Part shown: piece by piece, positions 16,305 through 26,069 of the stretch
How positions within the stretch are numbered: position 1 is the stretch's first letter
Layout: the number at the start of each line of letters is the position of its first letter
From: Chthoniobacteraceae bacterium
GTDB lineage: Bacteria; Verrucomicrobiota; Verrucomicrobiia; Chthoniobacterales; Chthoniobacteraceae
Length of the DNA: 27,462 nucleotides
Assembly (NCBI GenBank): GCA_947478975.1
Contig: CANJYI010000004.1
Span: forward strand, 1 to 27,462
Reading direction: 5' to 3'
Position numbers and translations under genes: made by a program
The notes under the pieces: generated by a model
What the model was told of the DNA's origin: nothing
What the model saw: the letters and a program-made list of their open reading frames with translations, nothing else
Databases searched by the model: none

Positions 16305-17753
16305 ATGCGTCTTCACCCTCTGCTTCGCTTTCTTCCGTCCCTCCTGTGCGCAGGCCTGACGGCCGTCTGCCTCACGCCCCCCGCCTCCGCTGAGCTAGAC
16401 CGCTCGGTCAAGCCCGTACCGGGCCCCGCGCCTGCCGCCTCCTTTCCAGAATACAAGGACATCACCCTGCCCAACGGCCTGCGGGTTTTCTTCATTCAAG
16501 ACGACCGCCGGCCGATGGTGACCTTCCGGCTGCTGGTCAAATCCGGCGCCGCTTCCGACGGGGCAAAGCCGGGGACCGCCTCCCTCACCGCGAGCATGCT
16601 CAACCGCGGCACGGCAAAACGCTCCGCCCAGGCCTTCGCCATGGAATCGGAAAACCTTGGCTCCTCCATCGACGCCAAGGCCGGACCGGATTCGATCGCG
16701 CTGAGCGCCTCCTCCCTCAACAAGTACACGGGCCAACTGCTCGACCTGCTTTCCGACGCCGTACGCAACCCCGCCTTCACCGAGGAACAGCTGCTCAAAC
16801 TGCGCAAGCTCGCCCTTTCCGGACTGGAGGCCCAGAAGCAGCAGCCCTCCGCGCTGCTCTCCAAACTCGTCGCAAAGCTGGTCTACGGCGCCCACCCCTA
16901 CGGCCAGGTTTCTTCCCCGGAAAGCGTGCAGTCGATCGCCCGGGAGGACTTGGTGGCCTTCCATCGGCTCCACTTTCATCCAAACAACGCAACGCTTGCC
17001 ATTGTAGGCGACGTGGCTCAGGCCGACGTCATGGCAATGGTGGAAAAGGTGTTTGGAAGCTGGGAAAAAGCCGAGGTACCGGCGCCGCCTCAGCCTGCGC
17101 TCCCCGCGCTGAAGGGCCGCACCGTCCATCTCGTGGACCGTCCCGGCTCGGTGCAAAGCAACATCGCGGTCTGCCGGGTTGGCCCGCCCCGAAACACACC
17201 CGACCTGCCCGAGGTGCTCGTGCTGACGGCGACCCTTGGCGGTGGCGCCTCTGGCCGACTCTACCAGAACCTGCGCGAAACCCACGGCTGGACCTACGGC
17301 GCGTACTCCGCCTTCGATCCCCGGCGGATCGCGGGTTCCTTCGAGGCAACGGCGGAAACACGCAACGATGTGACCGCCCCGGCCGTCCTGGAAATGCTCA
17401 AGGAAATCGACCGCCTGCGCACCGAACCAGTGCCCGAGGGTGAGTTGTCGCTCCAGCGCGAGTACAACGTGGGCAACTATCTTCTGAGCCTCGAAAAGAG
17501 CGAGCGTACCGCGCAGCGGGTGCAGGACATCGACCTGTACGGACTGCCCTCCGATTTCTACAAAAGCTACGCTCGGCGCATGGGCAGCGTGTCTCCGGCC
17601 CTTCTTCAAAAAACGGCCAAAACCCACCTGGACGCAACCGACACTCTCATCGTGGTGGTCGGCGAAGCCAAGGAGGTGCGCTCCGCGCTCGAGGCCATCG
17701 GACCGGTGACGGTTTACGACACGGATCTCAAGCCGGTGCAGCCCGCCAAGTAG
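16305..17753 (+). CDS. M16B family peptidase, non-catalytic partner subunit
   Basis: This 482-residue protein has a signal peptide (about 1-29, ending PPASA). It aligns with the upstream catalytic subunit, but the HxxEH site is replaced: residues 93-97 read SLTAS where the partner has HFFEH. It does carry the GWTYGAYS segment (Y331, Y334), typical of the subunit that supplies substrate-binding residues. It is therefore the structural half of an M16B heterodimer and should not cut peptides alone. It lies 9 bases after the catalytic gene, clearly in one operon. A hairpin with a T-tract follows the stop. Confidence 0.92.
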   Translation: MRLHPLLRFLPSLLCAGLTAVCLTPPASAELDRSVKPVPGPAPAASFPEYKDITLPNGLRVFFIQDDRRPMVTFRLLVKSGAASDGAKPGTASLTASMLNRGTAKRSAQAFAMESENLGSSIDAKAGPDSIALSASSLNKYTGQLLDLLSDAVRNPAFTEEQLLKLRKLALSGLEAQKQQPSALLSKLVAKLVYGAHPYGQVSSPESVQSIAREDLVAFHRLHFHPNNATLAIVGDVAQADVMAMVEKVFGSWEKAEVPAPPQPALPALKGRTVHLVDRPGSVQSNIAVCRVGPPRNTPDLPEVLVLTATLGGGASGRLYQNLRETHGWTYGAYSAFDPRRIAGSFEATAETRNDVTAPAVLEMLKEIDRLRTEPVPEGELSLQREYNVGNYLLSLEKSERTAQRVQDIDLYGLPSDFYKSYARRMGSVSPALLQKTAKTHLDATDTLIVVVGEAKEVRSALEAIGPVTVYDTDLKPVQPAK

Positions 17754-17756
17754 CCC

Positions 17757-17786
17757 GCGGCCAGAACCGGTTTGCTGCATTTTTTT
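17757..17786 (+). terminator. Candidate Rho-independent terminator after the M16 pair
   Basis: GCGGC (17757-17761) pairs with GCTGC (17774-17778), with one G-T wobble, around a 12-nt loop, and is followed by seven T residues at 17780-17786. The stem starts 4 bases after the M16 stop codon. The stem is short, so the call is moderate. Confidence 0.45.
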
Positions 17787-17820
17787 GCAATTTCAGACCA
17801 GCTTCCCTAACGTCCTCCGC

Positions 17821-18423
17821 GTGCCCACACAAACCTACTGGCGTCCGACGCTTCCTGAAACCGAGTTCGACGCGTTTATCTTTGATTGCGACGGCACGCT
17901 GGCGGACACCATGCCGGCCCATTACAAGGCCTGGTGCGTGGCACTCGGCGAGCATGCCCACCTTTTCCCGGAGCCGTTCTTCTATTCTCTGGGAGGCGTC
18001 CCCACCGCCCGGATCATCGAGATTCTCAACGAACAGCATTCGCTCACCCTAGAGGTCGACGCCCTGGTGGATCACAAGGAGGCGGTGTTTGAATCCCTGA
18101 GCGACGCGGTCGAGCCGATTCACGGAATCGTCGACATCGCCCGCTCCCACTTCGGCCGCAAGCCCATGGCGGTTGCCTCCGGCGGCCACCGCCACATCGT
18201 CACCCGCACGCTTCACGCCATCGGGATTCACGACCTTTTTGACGCGGTGGTCTGTTCCGAGGATTATTCCCGCGGGAAGCCCTTCCCCGATCCGTTCTTG
18301 GAGGCTGCCCGCCGGCTGAATGTGCTGCCGGAACGCTGCCTCGTGTTTGAGGACACCGAGACGGGCCGCACGGCGGCGCACGCGGCCGGGATGGAATGTG
18401 TTCTGGTTCCTCGGGAACGCTAA
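17821..18423 (+). CDS. HAD-superfamily hydrolase, beta-phosphoglucomutase-like
   Basis: This 200-residue protein has HAD motif I, D22-C-D24-G-T, within FIFDCDGTLADTMPAHY. Motif II lies in VASGG, the motif III Lys in SRGKPFPDP and motif IV in FEDTETG. The cap is the small helical type of phosphoglucomutase or phosphoglycolate phosphatase relatives, so it acts on a small phosphorylated sugar or similar metabolite in the cytoplasm. I choose GTG at 17821. The frame stays open to a TTG at 17785, but that codon overlaps the T-tract of the preceding terminator and the extra 12 residues are not family-like. recQ begins 10 bases after the stop. Confidence 0.85.
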   Translation: MPTQTYWRPTLPETEFDAFIFDCDGTLADTMPAHYKAWCVALGEHAHLFPEPFFYSLGGVPTARIIEILNEQHSLTLEVDALVDHKEAVFESLSDAVEPIHGIVDIARSHFGRKPMAVASGGHRHIVTRTLHAIGIHDLFDAVVCSEDYSRGKPFPDPFLEAARRLNVLPERCLVFEDTETGRTAAHAAGMECVLVPRER

Positions 18424-18433
18424 CGCCTCTTCC

Positions 18434-20260
<1,827 letters not shown>

Positions 20261-20280
20261 GCCGCGCGGCGCAGCGCGGC
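20261..20280 (+). terminator. GC hairpin directly after recQ
   Basis: GCCGCGC (20261-20267) pairs perfectly with GCGCGGC (20274-20280) around a 6-nt loop, starting one base after the recQ stop codon. No T-tract follows. It could end transcription in a Rho-assisted way or protect the 3' end between convergent genes. Confidence 0.4.
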
Positions 20281-20309
20281 GTGTCTCGCACCACAGTGGC
20301 GTCCAAGTC

Positions 20310-20696
20310 TCACCGGCGAGGATCGAGTCCCAGGTCCTGTGCGAGCATCTCCGCCAGGCGGATCGGCCAGTCAGGTTCCTCAAAAAAGGCGGGGTTGACC
20401 GACCGGTAGAGCTTGTAGCGACGCACGTATTCCCGGTTTACCGCAGTACCGGCCACTCCAAGTTCCGGATAAACCGAGACGGCCTGCCGCTTGGCTTGTT
20501 CCTCCCTCTGCTGGCGTTCTTCCTCGGGCGTGAGTGGTCTGGTCTGATCGGCGCGCCTTTGCTGGGGACCGGAAGGAACCGGAAGGCCCTCCCCTTTTGC
20601 CCCAGCGGAAGGGGACGGGCCGCAGCTTGAGAGCACCATCCCCACCCACGGCACAAACAGACAAGCGCGGAAAAATACTGGCCGGAAAATGGTCAC
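20310..20696 (-). CDS. Small predicted lipoprotein of unknown function
   Basis: From a GTG at 20696 the protein has 128 residues. It begins with a short basic stretch and a hydrophobic run, then the lipobox L22-S-S-C25, so the mature form would be lipid-anchored at C25. The next 40 or so residues are rich in Pro, Gly, Gln, Glu and Arg and probably unstructured. The C-terminal part (NREYVRRYKLYRSVNPAFFEEPDWPIRLAEMLAQ, in pieces) looks like a compact conserved domain that I cannot name. The frame is open to a TTG at 20720, but the GTG gives a better signal peptide. It lies downstream of the MpaA-like gene (gap 93 bases) and converges with recQ. A plus-strand frame over the same bases looks non-coding. 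Confidence 0.65.
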   Translation of the reverse strand: MTIFRPVFFRACLFVPWVGMVLSSCGPSPSAGAKGEGLPVPSGPQQRRADQTRPLTPEEERQQREEQAKRQAVSVYPELGVAGTAVNREYVRRYKLYRSVNPAFFEEPDWPIRLAEMLAQDLGLDPRR

Positions 20697-20768
20697 CGCT
20701 GAGCATTGCCCGGCAAGCAACCGTACACAACAAAACTACTCCGCAGCCAGCTTCAGCGGCCACGCCAA

Positions 20769-20789
20769 GGGCGCCCGTGCGCGGCGCCC
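20769..20789 (-). terminator. GC hairpin directly after the MpaA-like gene
   Basis: GGGCGCC (20769-20775) pairs perfectly with GGCGCCC (20783-20789), loop 7 nt. On the minus strand it starts immediately after the TAG stop of the gene at 20790-21542. A T-tract is lacking, as at the recQ end. Confidence 0.4.
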
Positions 20790-21542
20790 CTAAACTGCAG
20801 GCATGGACCAAAGCTCAACCATCCGCGCTACCGCAACCGCATGGGCCTCACTCCGCACCTCGAGCGAAGCCTCGCTTGGCGTTTCAAAAGTAATACTGCG
20901 GGCGCAGCCGCGTAGGTGGAGCCAGACCGCCTCCGGATGCCCCATTTCTGCGAACCGCTTCACCGAAAAGCGCGGACGCAAAATCCCATCCCGCGCCCTG
21001 CGTCCATCCACCCTGGACCTTTGATCCTTGGGAATGAGTGCCTCGACTGCGCCGAGGATCGCGTCCCCGAATGCGGGGCGCTTGGTCAGTTCGTAGAGAT
21101 AGACACCTTGTGCGTCGTAGTCTTCATGCAGCAACATTGCCGAATCAAACGCATAGGGGGCCGCAGTTTCCCGCACCGCCGCCGCGGTCGGATGCTCGTC
21201 CCCGTGGAACATCCGGTTAACATCATTTCCCGCCGCATCGGAGCGGCGGTTCATGACGAGGCCCCAGGGATTCAGACAGGGAAAAATCAGCAGCGGCAAG
21301 TGCCTCATCTGCGACTGGAAGCGTTGCGCCCAAGCAAGCAGCCCCTCGGTCGCAGCGGACTCATCTCCGTGGATCCCTGCCGAAAGGTACAACCCGCTTC
21401 GGTGCCCCAGCGCCGGAGACTTGAGGCAATACAGAGGAAAGCCATCGACCGTGGCGATCTGAACCAAGCGCAGCCCGGAACCCCGAGCGACTGCGCGCCA
21501 GCGCTGCATCAAATAAGTGTAATCGTGGCTGCTTCGGCGCAT
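20790..21542 (-). CDS. M14-clan metallopeptidase, MpaA/DUF2817-like
   Basis: This 250-residue protein has no signal peptide. The zinc site is visible as H-G-D-E in AGIHGDESAA near residue 60, a third His in LLHEDYDAQG and a Glu in ITFETPSE near the C-terminus as likely catalytic base. N-x-x-R-x-F in GNDVNRMFHGDE is the substrate-carboxylate binding region. The fold and length fit the MpaA-type murein peptide amidases and related small M14 deacylases, which trim recycled cell-wall peptides or similar compounds in the cytoplasm. The exact substrate is not shown by the sequence. ATG at 21542. The small lipoprotein gene follows after 93 bases that include a GC hairpin. Confidence 0.83.
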   Translation of the reverse strand: MRRSSHDYTYLMQRWRAVARGSGLRLVQIATVDGFPLYCLKSPALGHRSGLYLSAGIHGDESAATEGLLAWAQRFQSQMRHLPLLIFPCLNPWGLVMNRRSDAAGNDVNRMFHGDEHPTAAAVRETAAPYAFDSAMLLHEDYDAQGVYLYELTKRPAFGDAILGAVEALIPKDQRSRVDGRRARDGILRPRFSVKRFAEMGHPEAVWLHLRGCARSITFETPSEASLEVRSEAHAVAVARMVELWSMPAV

Positions 21543-21651
21543 GGGGAATGGTCTCGCTTCCTAGGCTTCGTCCCCAACGCACGCCAGCGTTGGCGGCGCA
21601 CGTGCTGACGGGAAACCCCGGAGGAAAGCGGGACGAATATCCTCCGCGGCC

Positions 21652-21719
21652 AAGGAGGTAGCGGGTTGACCATTTGCTTCTGGAGAAGCGCGCTGGTCCA
21701 CAACAAACTCACCGTCTGA
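21652..21719 (+). CDS. Possible 17-codon leader ORF with perfect Shine-Dalgarno
   Basis: AAGGAGGT at 21652-21659 is a perfect Shine-Dalgarno sequence, followed after 6 bases by TTG at 21666. The frame reads MTICFWRSALVHNKLTV and stops at TGA 21717-21719. The stop codon coincides with the first bases of the stem-loop that precedes the DUF5069 gene, a layout like that of translated attenuator leaders. The start is a TTG and the ORF is tiny, so it may be chance. No run of one amino acid points to a regulatory signal. Confidence 0.3.
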
Positions 21720-21755
21720 GATGCTGGCGGCGCAACTGTGCGCCACCGAATCTCA
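21717..21755 (+). promoter_or_regulatory. Stem-loop in the leader of the DUF5069 gene
   Basis: The arms pair as TGAGAT (21717-21722) with ATCTCA (21750-21755), TGG (21725-21727) with CCG (21746-21748, one wobble) and GGCGCA (21729-21734) with TGCGCC (21739-21744) around a 4-nt loop ACTG. That is about 15 base pairs with small internal loops. The hairpin ends 23 bases before the ATG. There is no T-tract, so it is more likely a leader structure controlling expression than an ordinary terminator. Confidence 0.45.
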
Positions 21756-21778
21756 ACCTAAAGACCATCATCCTCCTT

Positions 21779-22219
21779 ATGAGCAAATACGTACCAATGA
21801 TCAGCTCCGGCCTAGCCGGTCCCCTAGGCGTCCTCCACCTGCCCCGCCTCTGGCAGAAGGCCTCCCTCGAAGCCCAGGGCAAACTGCACGCAGACTACCC
21901 CGGCATCGGCAAAGGATACGACTCCATGGTCCTCGCCGCCCTCCATCTGGACGAGGCCGCCGTGCGCGCTTTCATCCAAACCAAGCCCAGCTATCCCCAG
22001 TTTGAAGCCTGGATCAGGCAGCAGCCGGGCGTGAAGCTCGACAAGGCCACCATCTACAAAAACAACGCCGCGATCCTCGGCTACATTCACGCGGACGCCA
22101 CGCGCCACGCCATCCTTGAAGCCAACGGGCTCTCTGACGACGGTTCCGTCAGCCCGGCCGCAGTCGACCTTAACAACCTCGACGACTGGGGCACCTTCCA
22201 CAAGGAAGTCCTCAGCTAG
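21779..22219 (+). CDS. DUF5069 domain-containing protein
   Basis: A 146-residue cytoplasmic protein. The N-terminal part, GPLGVLHLPRLWQKASLEAQGKL in pieces, and the following segment with YDSMVL and KPSYPQFEAW fit the DUF5069 family, small proteins common in Verrucomicrobia and Planctomycetes and of unknown function. The middle has an HADATRH segment that could bind a metal, but nothing proves this. The ATG at 21779 is preceded by CCTCCTT, the complement of a Shine-Dalgarno sequence, so initiation must work another way. Open frame upstream to 21674 gives a non-family N-terminus and is rejected. It stands alone, divergent from the MpaA-like gene. Confidence 0.75.
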   Translation: MSKYVPMISSGLAGPLGVLHLPRLWQKASLEAQGKLHADYPGIGKGYDSMVLAALHLDEAAVRAFIQTKPSYPQFEAWIRQQPGVKLDKATIYKNNAAILGYIHADATRHAILEANGLSDDGSVSPAAVDLNNLDDWGTFHKEVLS

Positions 22220-22245
22220 GGCGTATTCACTACCGGTAGCTTCTC

Positions 22246-22274
22246 GATCACTCCTCGGGGAACGGGGAGTGATC
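22246..22274 (+). terminator. Stem-loop downstream of the DUF5069 gene
   Basis: GATCACTCCTC (22246-22256) pairs with GGGGAGTGATC (22264-22274), an 11-bp stem with one wobble and a 7-nt loop. It begins 27 bases after the stop codon. No T-tract follows; instead the right end runs into the hairpin repeat, with the last bases shared. Confidence 0.5.
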
Positions 22275-22346
22275 CACCGATTATGCAGAGTTTCCAGATA
22301 ACAAGAAACCCTTAGAAGCATCTGTGAACTCTGCGTCGTCTGCGGA
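22272..22346. repeat. Imperfect hairpin repeat, copy B
   Basis: This is the second copy of the element at 8665-8745. Inner stem CAGAT (22295-22299) with ATCTG (22320-22324) encloses a 20-nt loop, as in copy A. GCAGAGTT (22285-22292) pairs perfectly with AACTCTGC (22327-22334), separated from the inner stem by a 2x2 internal loop. ATCC (22272-22275) with GGAT (22343-22346) closes the outside. The loop sequences of the two copies differ while the arms are similar. It lies in a 304-base gap (22220-22523); the rest of the gap, about 22357-22523, is A+T-richer, ends in a C-rich leader, and shows no other feature I can name. Confidence 0.75.
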
Positions 22347-22523
22347 TAAACCTCTGAATCTGCGGGTTATGGATTTCGCTATCGAGAGCCCGCGAGTTAT
22401 CCTTCCCGAACTTGGATTTAACTGACTGTGCACTCGGCCTAGGGCTGCTCCGAAGAATCCTCCCAAAAACGGGAGACATTCCATTTACCCACCCCAATCC
22501 CCCCCCCAATCCACCCACACCCC

Positions 22524-23687
22524 ATGAAGTTCCTCCACCCCCTTTTGCAAATTGGAATCACGGCTTCCCTAGCGCTTTCCCTCCCAGCGTTCGGAGCAGA
22601 CAAGGAACCGCCGGCGGCCAAGAAGCCTGAACGCCCACAGCCCCCAACGCGGCCCTTTGATGCGCCGGGTGCCCCGAAGTTCACTCGTCTGGACGGGAAG
22701 CCAGGCGCCAATCCCCCGGTCGATGTGGACGGGGATTTTGTCGTTGGCCCCGACTACGCGGGCGCCCCAGAGTTCAAGGTTGTCGAGGGTGTTCCCCAGG
22801 GAAAGGTGCAGCAGTTCAGCATGGACTCAAAGGACTGCAAGCTGTTCAACCCCGGGATTGCCAGGGACGTCTTTGGATCCGTAGACCCCGCCAATCCCAA
22901 GACCTTGATCGTTGAGACCCGTCCGGTTGATTATAAGCGGACCGTGACGGTTTATATTCCCGAGCAGTACGTTCCGGGCACCGCAGCTCCCTTTATTGTC
23001 ACCCACGACGGCCCTGGCATGGGCCGCCCCGACATGAACCTGGCCCATGTGCTGGACAACCTGATCGCCCAGCGGCGCGTGCCCGCAATGATTGCGATCT
23101 CCATTTCGAGCGGGGGCGGCGATGCCCAGGGGCATGAGCGCGGACGCGAGTACGACACCATGTCGGGCCTTTACGCCGAGTTTATTGAGAACGAGGTCCT
23201 GCCGCTGGTGGAGAAAACTTATGCGGTCAAGCTCACCAAGGATCCTGAAGGCCGCGCCACCATGGGCACCAGTTCAGGGGGGTCCGCCGCTCTGATCATG
23301 GCCTGGTATCACCCGGAGTTATACCGCCGGGTCATCACCCTCTCGGGGACCTTCGTCAACCAGCAGTGGCCGTTCAACCCAGAAACCCCTGACGGGGCAT
23401 GGGGCTTCCACAACAAACTCATCCCCCAAAGCGCGCCAAAACCCATCCGCCTGTGGATGGCGGTCGGGGACCGGGATCTTCTCAACCCCAATGTGATGCG
23501 CGACGAGATGCACGACTGGGTGGAGGCAAACAACCGGATGGCTGCCGTCCTCAAGCAAAAAGGCTACCACTACCAGTACCTCTACTGCCTCAACGCGGGT
23601 CACGGGATTGGCAACGCCCGGGCGCAAATCCTGCCGCAGGCTTTGGAGTGGGTCTGGAAGGGCTACCCCCTTCCAAAGGGGCAATAG
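22524..23687 (+). CDS. Exported esterase, Fes/IroE-like alpha/beta hydrolase
   Basis: This 387-residue protein has a signal peptide (about 1-24, ending LPAFGA) and a Pro/Lys-rich linker to about residue 50. The hydrolase domain contains the nucleophile S250 in GTSSGG (GxSxGG), a likely acid at D316 or D318 (GDRD) and H360 (AGHGIG). The order and spacing fit the esterase D/enterochelin-esterase-like family (PF00756), which includes siderophore esterases and feruloyl or acetylxylan esterases. It should act in the periplasm or outside the cell; there are no siderophore genes nearby, so a plant-polymer or other ester substrate is equally possible. The ATG at 22524 follows a C-rich leader. A hairpin with T5 follows the stop. 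Confidence 0.85.
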   Translation: MKFLHPLLQIGITASLALSLPAFGADKEPPAAKKPERPQPPTRPFDAPGAPKFTRLDGKPGANPPVDVDGDFVVGPDYAGAPEFKVVEGVPQGKVQQFSMDSKDCKLFNPGIARDVFGSVDPANPKTLIVETRPVDYKRTVTVYIPEQYVPGTAAPFIVTHDGPGMGRPDMNLAHVLDNLIAQRRVPAMIAISISSGGGDAQGHERGREYDTMSGLYAEFIENEVLPLVEKTYAVKLTKDPEGRATMGTSSGGSAALIMAWYHPELYRRVITLSGTFVNQQWPFNPETPDGAWGFHNKLIPQSAPKPIRLWMAVGDRDLLNPNVMRDEMHDWVEANNRMAAVLKQKGYHYQYLYCLNAGHGIGNARAQILPQALEWVWKGYPLPKGQ

Positions 23688-23735
23688 CCAGCGCTCAAGC
23701 AGGCGGGGACAGCACCCCAATCGTAAATGGAGGGT

Positions 23736-23753
23736 GCCGCGCGCGGCGTTTTT
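23736..23753 (+). terminator. Candidate Rho-independent terminator after the esterase gene
   Basis: The perfect palindrome GCCGCGCGCGGC (23736-23747) can fold as a 4-bp stem with loop CGCG, extended by two wobble pairs, and is followed by five T residues at 23749-23753. A competing stem GCACCC (23712-23717) with GGGTGC (23732-23737) is also possible. The stop codon is 49 bases upstream. Confidence 0.5.
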
Positions 23754-23849
23754 CATTAACTTTGTGGCGCGTATTGCCCTACCGTGTTGCCCGCCTGTTT
23801 GGCTCCCTCTGTGGAGCCGCTGCATCCTCCGCTTCCGCCAACCCAATTG

Positions 23850-26069
23850 ATGAAGAAAGTCATCCATTTTTTCCTGCGCCAACTGTTCCAATTTGAAGGA
23901 TTCGGGTTGCGCTCTCTGAGTGCGGAGGGCCCCCTGCTCCTTGTCCCGAACCATGTTTCGTGGCTGGACTGGCTCTTTTTGCTGATGTTTCTCGATAAGG
24001 ACTGGCGCTTTGTGGTGTCCCTCGCCGCAGCGGACACCTCCTGGCTCCACAGGAGGCTGATGCTCAATTCACGCACCTTTGCCATCGACCCCACCTCGCC
24101 GTACGCCGCCAAGCGGATGGCGCAGCACCTGCAGGCGGGCGGCAGGCTGGTGCTCTTTGCCGAGGGGCGGATCACCTTCACGGGAAGCCTCATGAAGCTG
24201 TTTGAAGGCACCGGCTTCCTTCTGGTGAAATCCCCTGCCCGGGTCATTACCTGCTACCTCAGGGGAGCTGACCGCATGAAGCTCTCGCGCAATCCAGGCT
24301 GGCGGCGTTGGTTTCCCAAGGTCACGGCGCACTTCAGCGAACCCCTGCAACCCCCGGACCTCACGCACCTCAAACCGGGCGCCGCCCGGACCGCCCACAC
24401 AGAGTGGCTCCGCGTCAAAATGGTCGAACAACAGTTCCACACGGAAATGGAGCTGGGGGCCGCGACCCTTCCCGAGGCCATCGTGGAGACCGCCTTGGAG
24501 CAACCAGACTTCCAGATCCTCGAGGACGTCACCCAAAAACCCCTCCTTTACAAGCACCTGCTTGCCTCCGCCGACGCCCTTGCAGAATCCTTCCAGGCCA
24601 CGCTGCCAAACGATCAAGCCTGTGTTGGCGTGCTGTTGCCCAACATCAACGCCAATCCCGTTAGCCTCCTTGCGCTCTGGTTTCTGGGCAGGGTCCCCGC
24701 GATCTTTAACTTTTCCACGGGCCTCCAGGCGATGCTCCACAGCGCGAAGACGGCCAATGTGGGCGCGCTGATCACCTCGCGGGAATTCCTCAAAAGGGCG
24801 CGTCTAGACGTCGCACCATTCGCCGAGGCGGGTGTCCAGATTGTGTATCTGGAGGATCTCAGGGGGAAGATCTCCACCACCGACCGGATCTCCAGCGTGG
24901 CCAAGGCCAGGCTTTCGCCGGAGAAACTCATCCGCAAACGGGTCGACCCGGATTCCGCCGCCGTGGTGCTTTTTACCAGCGGCTCCGAAGGCGTGCCAAA
25001 GGGAGTCGTCCTGTCCCACCGCAACCTGCTGGCCAACATCCGGCAAATGCTTGCGGTCAACGACCTGAACGACACCGACAGGATCTTTAACGCGCTTCCC
25101 ATCTTCCACAGCTTCGGGCTCACGGTGGGCACGCTGCTTGGCCTGGTCAGGGGGTCTTACGTATTCCTCTACCCCTCCCCCCTGCACTATCGGATCATTC
25201 CAAACGTCCTTTACGACAAAAACTGCACGGTTTTCCTCTCCACCAACACCTTTCTCAACGGCTACCACCGCCGGGCGCACCCCTACGACTTCCGCTCGGT
25301 GCGCTGCCTTTTTGCGGCGGCCGAAAAGGTTCAGGAAAACACCTTCACCACCTGGGCCCAGCGCTTCGGTGTTCGGGTTCTCGAAGGCTACGGAGCCACA
25401 GAGTGCAGTCCGACCCTCAGTGTGAACGTCGCCCTGTCCTCCCGCCACGGCTCCGCAGGGCGCTTCCTGCCGGGGATCGAATGGCGTCTGGAAACGGTTC
25501 CGGGCGTGGAGACCGGCGGGCGCTTGTTTGTGAAGGGCCCGAACATCATGAAGGGCTACCTGCAGCTCGGCGCCCCCGCACCCACCGCCCCGCCGGACGG
25601 CTGGTACGACACCGGCGACATTGCAAGAATCGACGATGACGGCTTCCTCTACATTCTGGGCAGAATGAAGCGCTTCGCCAAGGTGGGCGGCGAGATGGTC
25701 AGCCTCGCAGCAGTCGAAGAGGCCCTTTCGGGCGCCTTCCCGCAGCATGGCACAAACTGCCATGTCGCTGTCGTGTCGCAACCCGACCCCAAGCGGGGTG
25801 AGACCCTGGTGGCCGTAACCAACGCCCCAAGGCTGGGACGCAATGAGGTCCGCATGGCAATCCATGCGCACGGACTCTCAAACCTGTGTGTTCCCAGTGA
25901 AGTCCGCGTCGTGGTCCACATGCCGGTTCTGGGCAGTGGCAAAATCAACCACAGGGAACTTCAGAAACTCCTCCAGGAGAATCTCCTTCCGCTCTCCCTC
26001 GCCGACTCCCCCGAGCCCGCCTTTGCCGACTCGACCGTGCGGGTGGTGGTCCAGCAACAAAGCGCATGA
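23850..26069 (+). CDS. aas: Bifunctional acyl-phospholipid acyltransferase/acyl-ACP synthetase (Aas-like)
   Basis: This 739-residue protein has two enzyme domains. The N-terminal PlsC-like acyltransferase carries H35-V-S-W-L-D40 (HX4D) and E105-G-R107 (AEGRITFTGS). From about 235 an adenylating domain follows, with the ATP loop TSGSEGVPKG from T376, Y514-G-A-T-E518, the conserved TGD ending at D590, and the hinge and C-terminal Lys region (GRMKRFAKVGGEMVS). This is the layout of E. coli Aas (719 residues), which re-acylates lysophosphatidylethanolamine at the inner membrane using acyl-ACP it makes itself. The ATG at 23850 (MKKVIHFF) is preferred; open frame back to 23784 gives a Pro-rich non-family stretch. 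The stop overlaps the lplT-like start by ATGA. Confidence 0.88.
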   Translation: MKKVIHFFLRQLFQFEGFGLRSLSAEGPLLLVPNHVSWLDWLFLLMFLDKDWRFVVSLAAADTSWLHRRLMLNSRTFAIDPTSPYAAKRMAQHLQAGGRLVLFAEGRITFTGSLMKLFEGTGFLLVKSPARVITCYLRGADRMKLSRNPGWRRWFPKVTAHFSEPLQPPDLTHLKPGAARTAHTEWLRVKMVEQQFHTEMELGAATLPEAIVETALEQPDFQILEDVTQKPLLYKHLLASADALAESFQATLPNDQACVGVLLPNINANPVSLLALWFLGRVPAIFNFSTGLQAMLHSAKTANVGALITSREFLKRARLDVAPFAEAGVQIVYLEDLRGKISTTDRISSVAKARLSPEKLIRKRVDPDSAAVVLFTSGSEGVPKGVVLSHRNLLANIRQMLAVNDLNDTDRIFNALPIFHSFGLTVGTLLGLVRGSYVFLYPSPLHYRIIPNVLYDKNCTVFLSTNTFLNGYHRRAHPYDFRSVRCLFAAAEKVQENTFTTWAQRFGVRVLEGYGATECSPTLSVNVALSSRHGSAGRFLPGIEWRLETVPGVETGGRLFVKGPNIMKGYLQLGAPAPTAPPDGWYDTGDIARIDDDGFLYILGRMKRFAKVGGEMVSLAAVEEALSGAFPQHGTNCHVAVVSQPDPKRGETLVAVTNAPRLGRNEVRMAIHAHGLSNLCVPSEVRVVVHMPVLGSGKINHRELQKLLQENLLPLSLADSPEPAFADSTVRVVVQQQSA

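Noticed and set aside
21674..21778. Upstream extension of the DUF5069 frame from a TTG at 21674
   Set aside because: The added residues are Arg/Pro/Leu-rich and unlike the family; the distance from the AAGGAGGT (14 bases) is too long.
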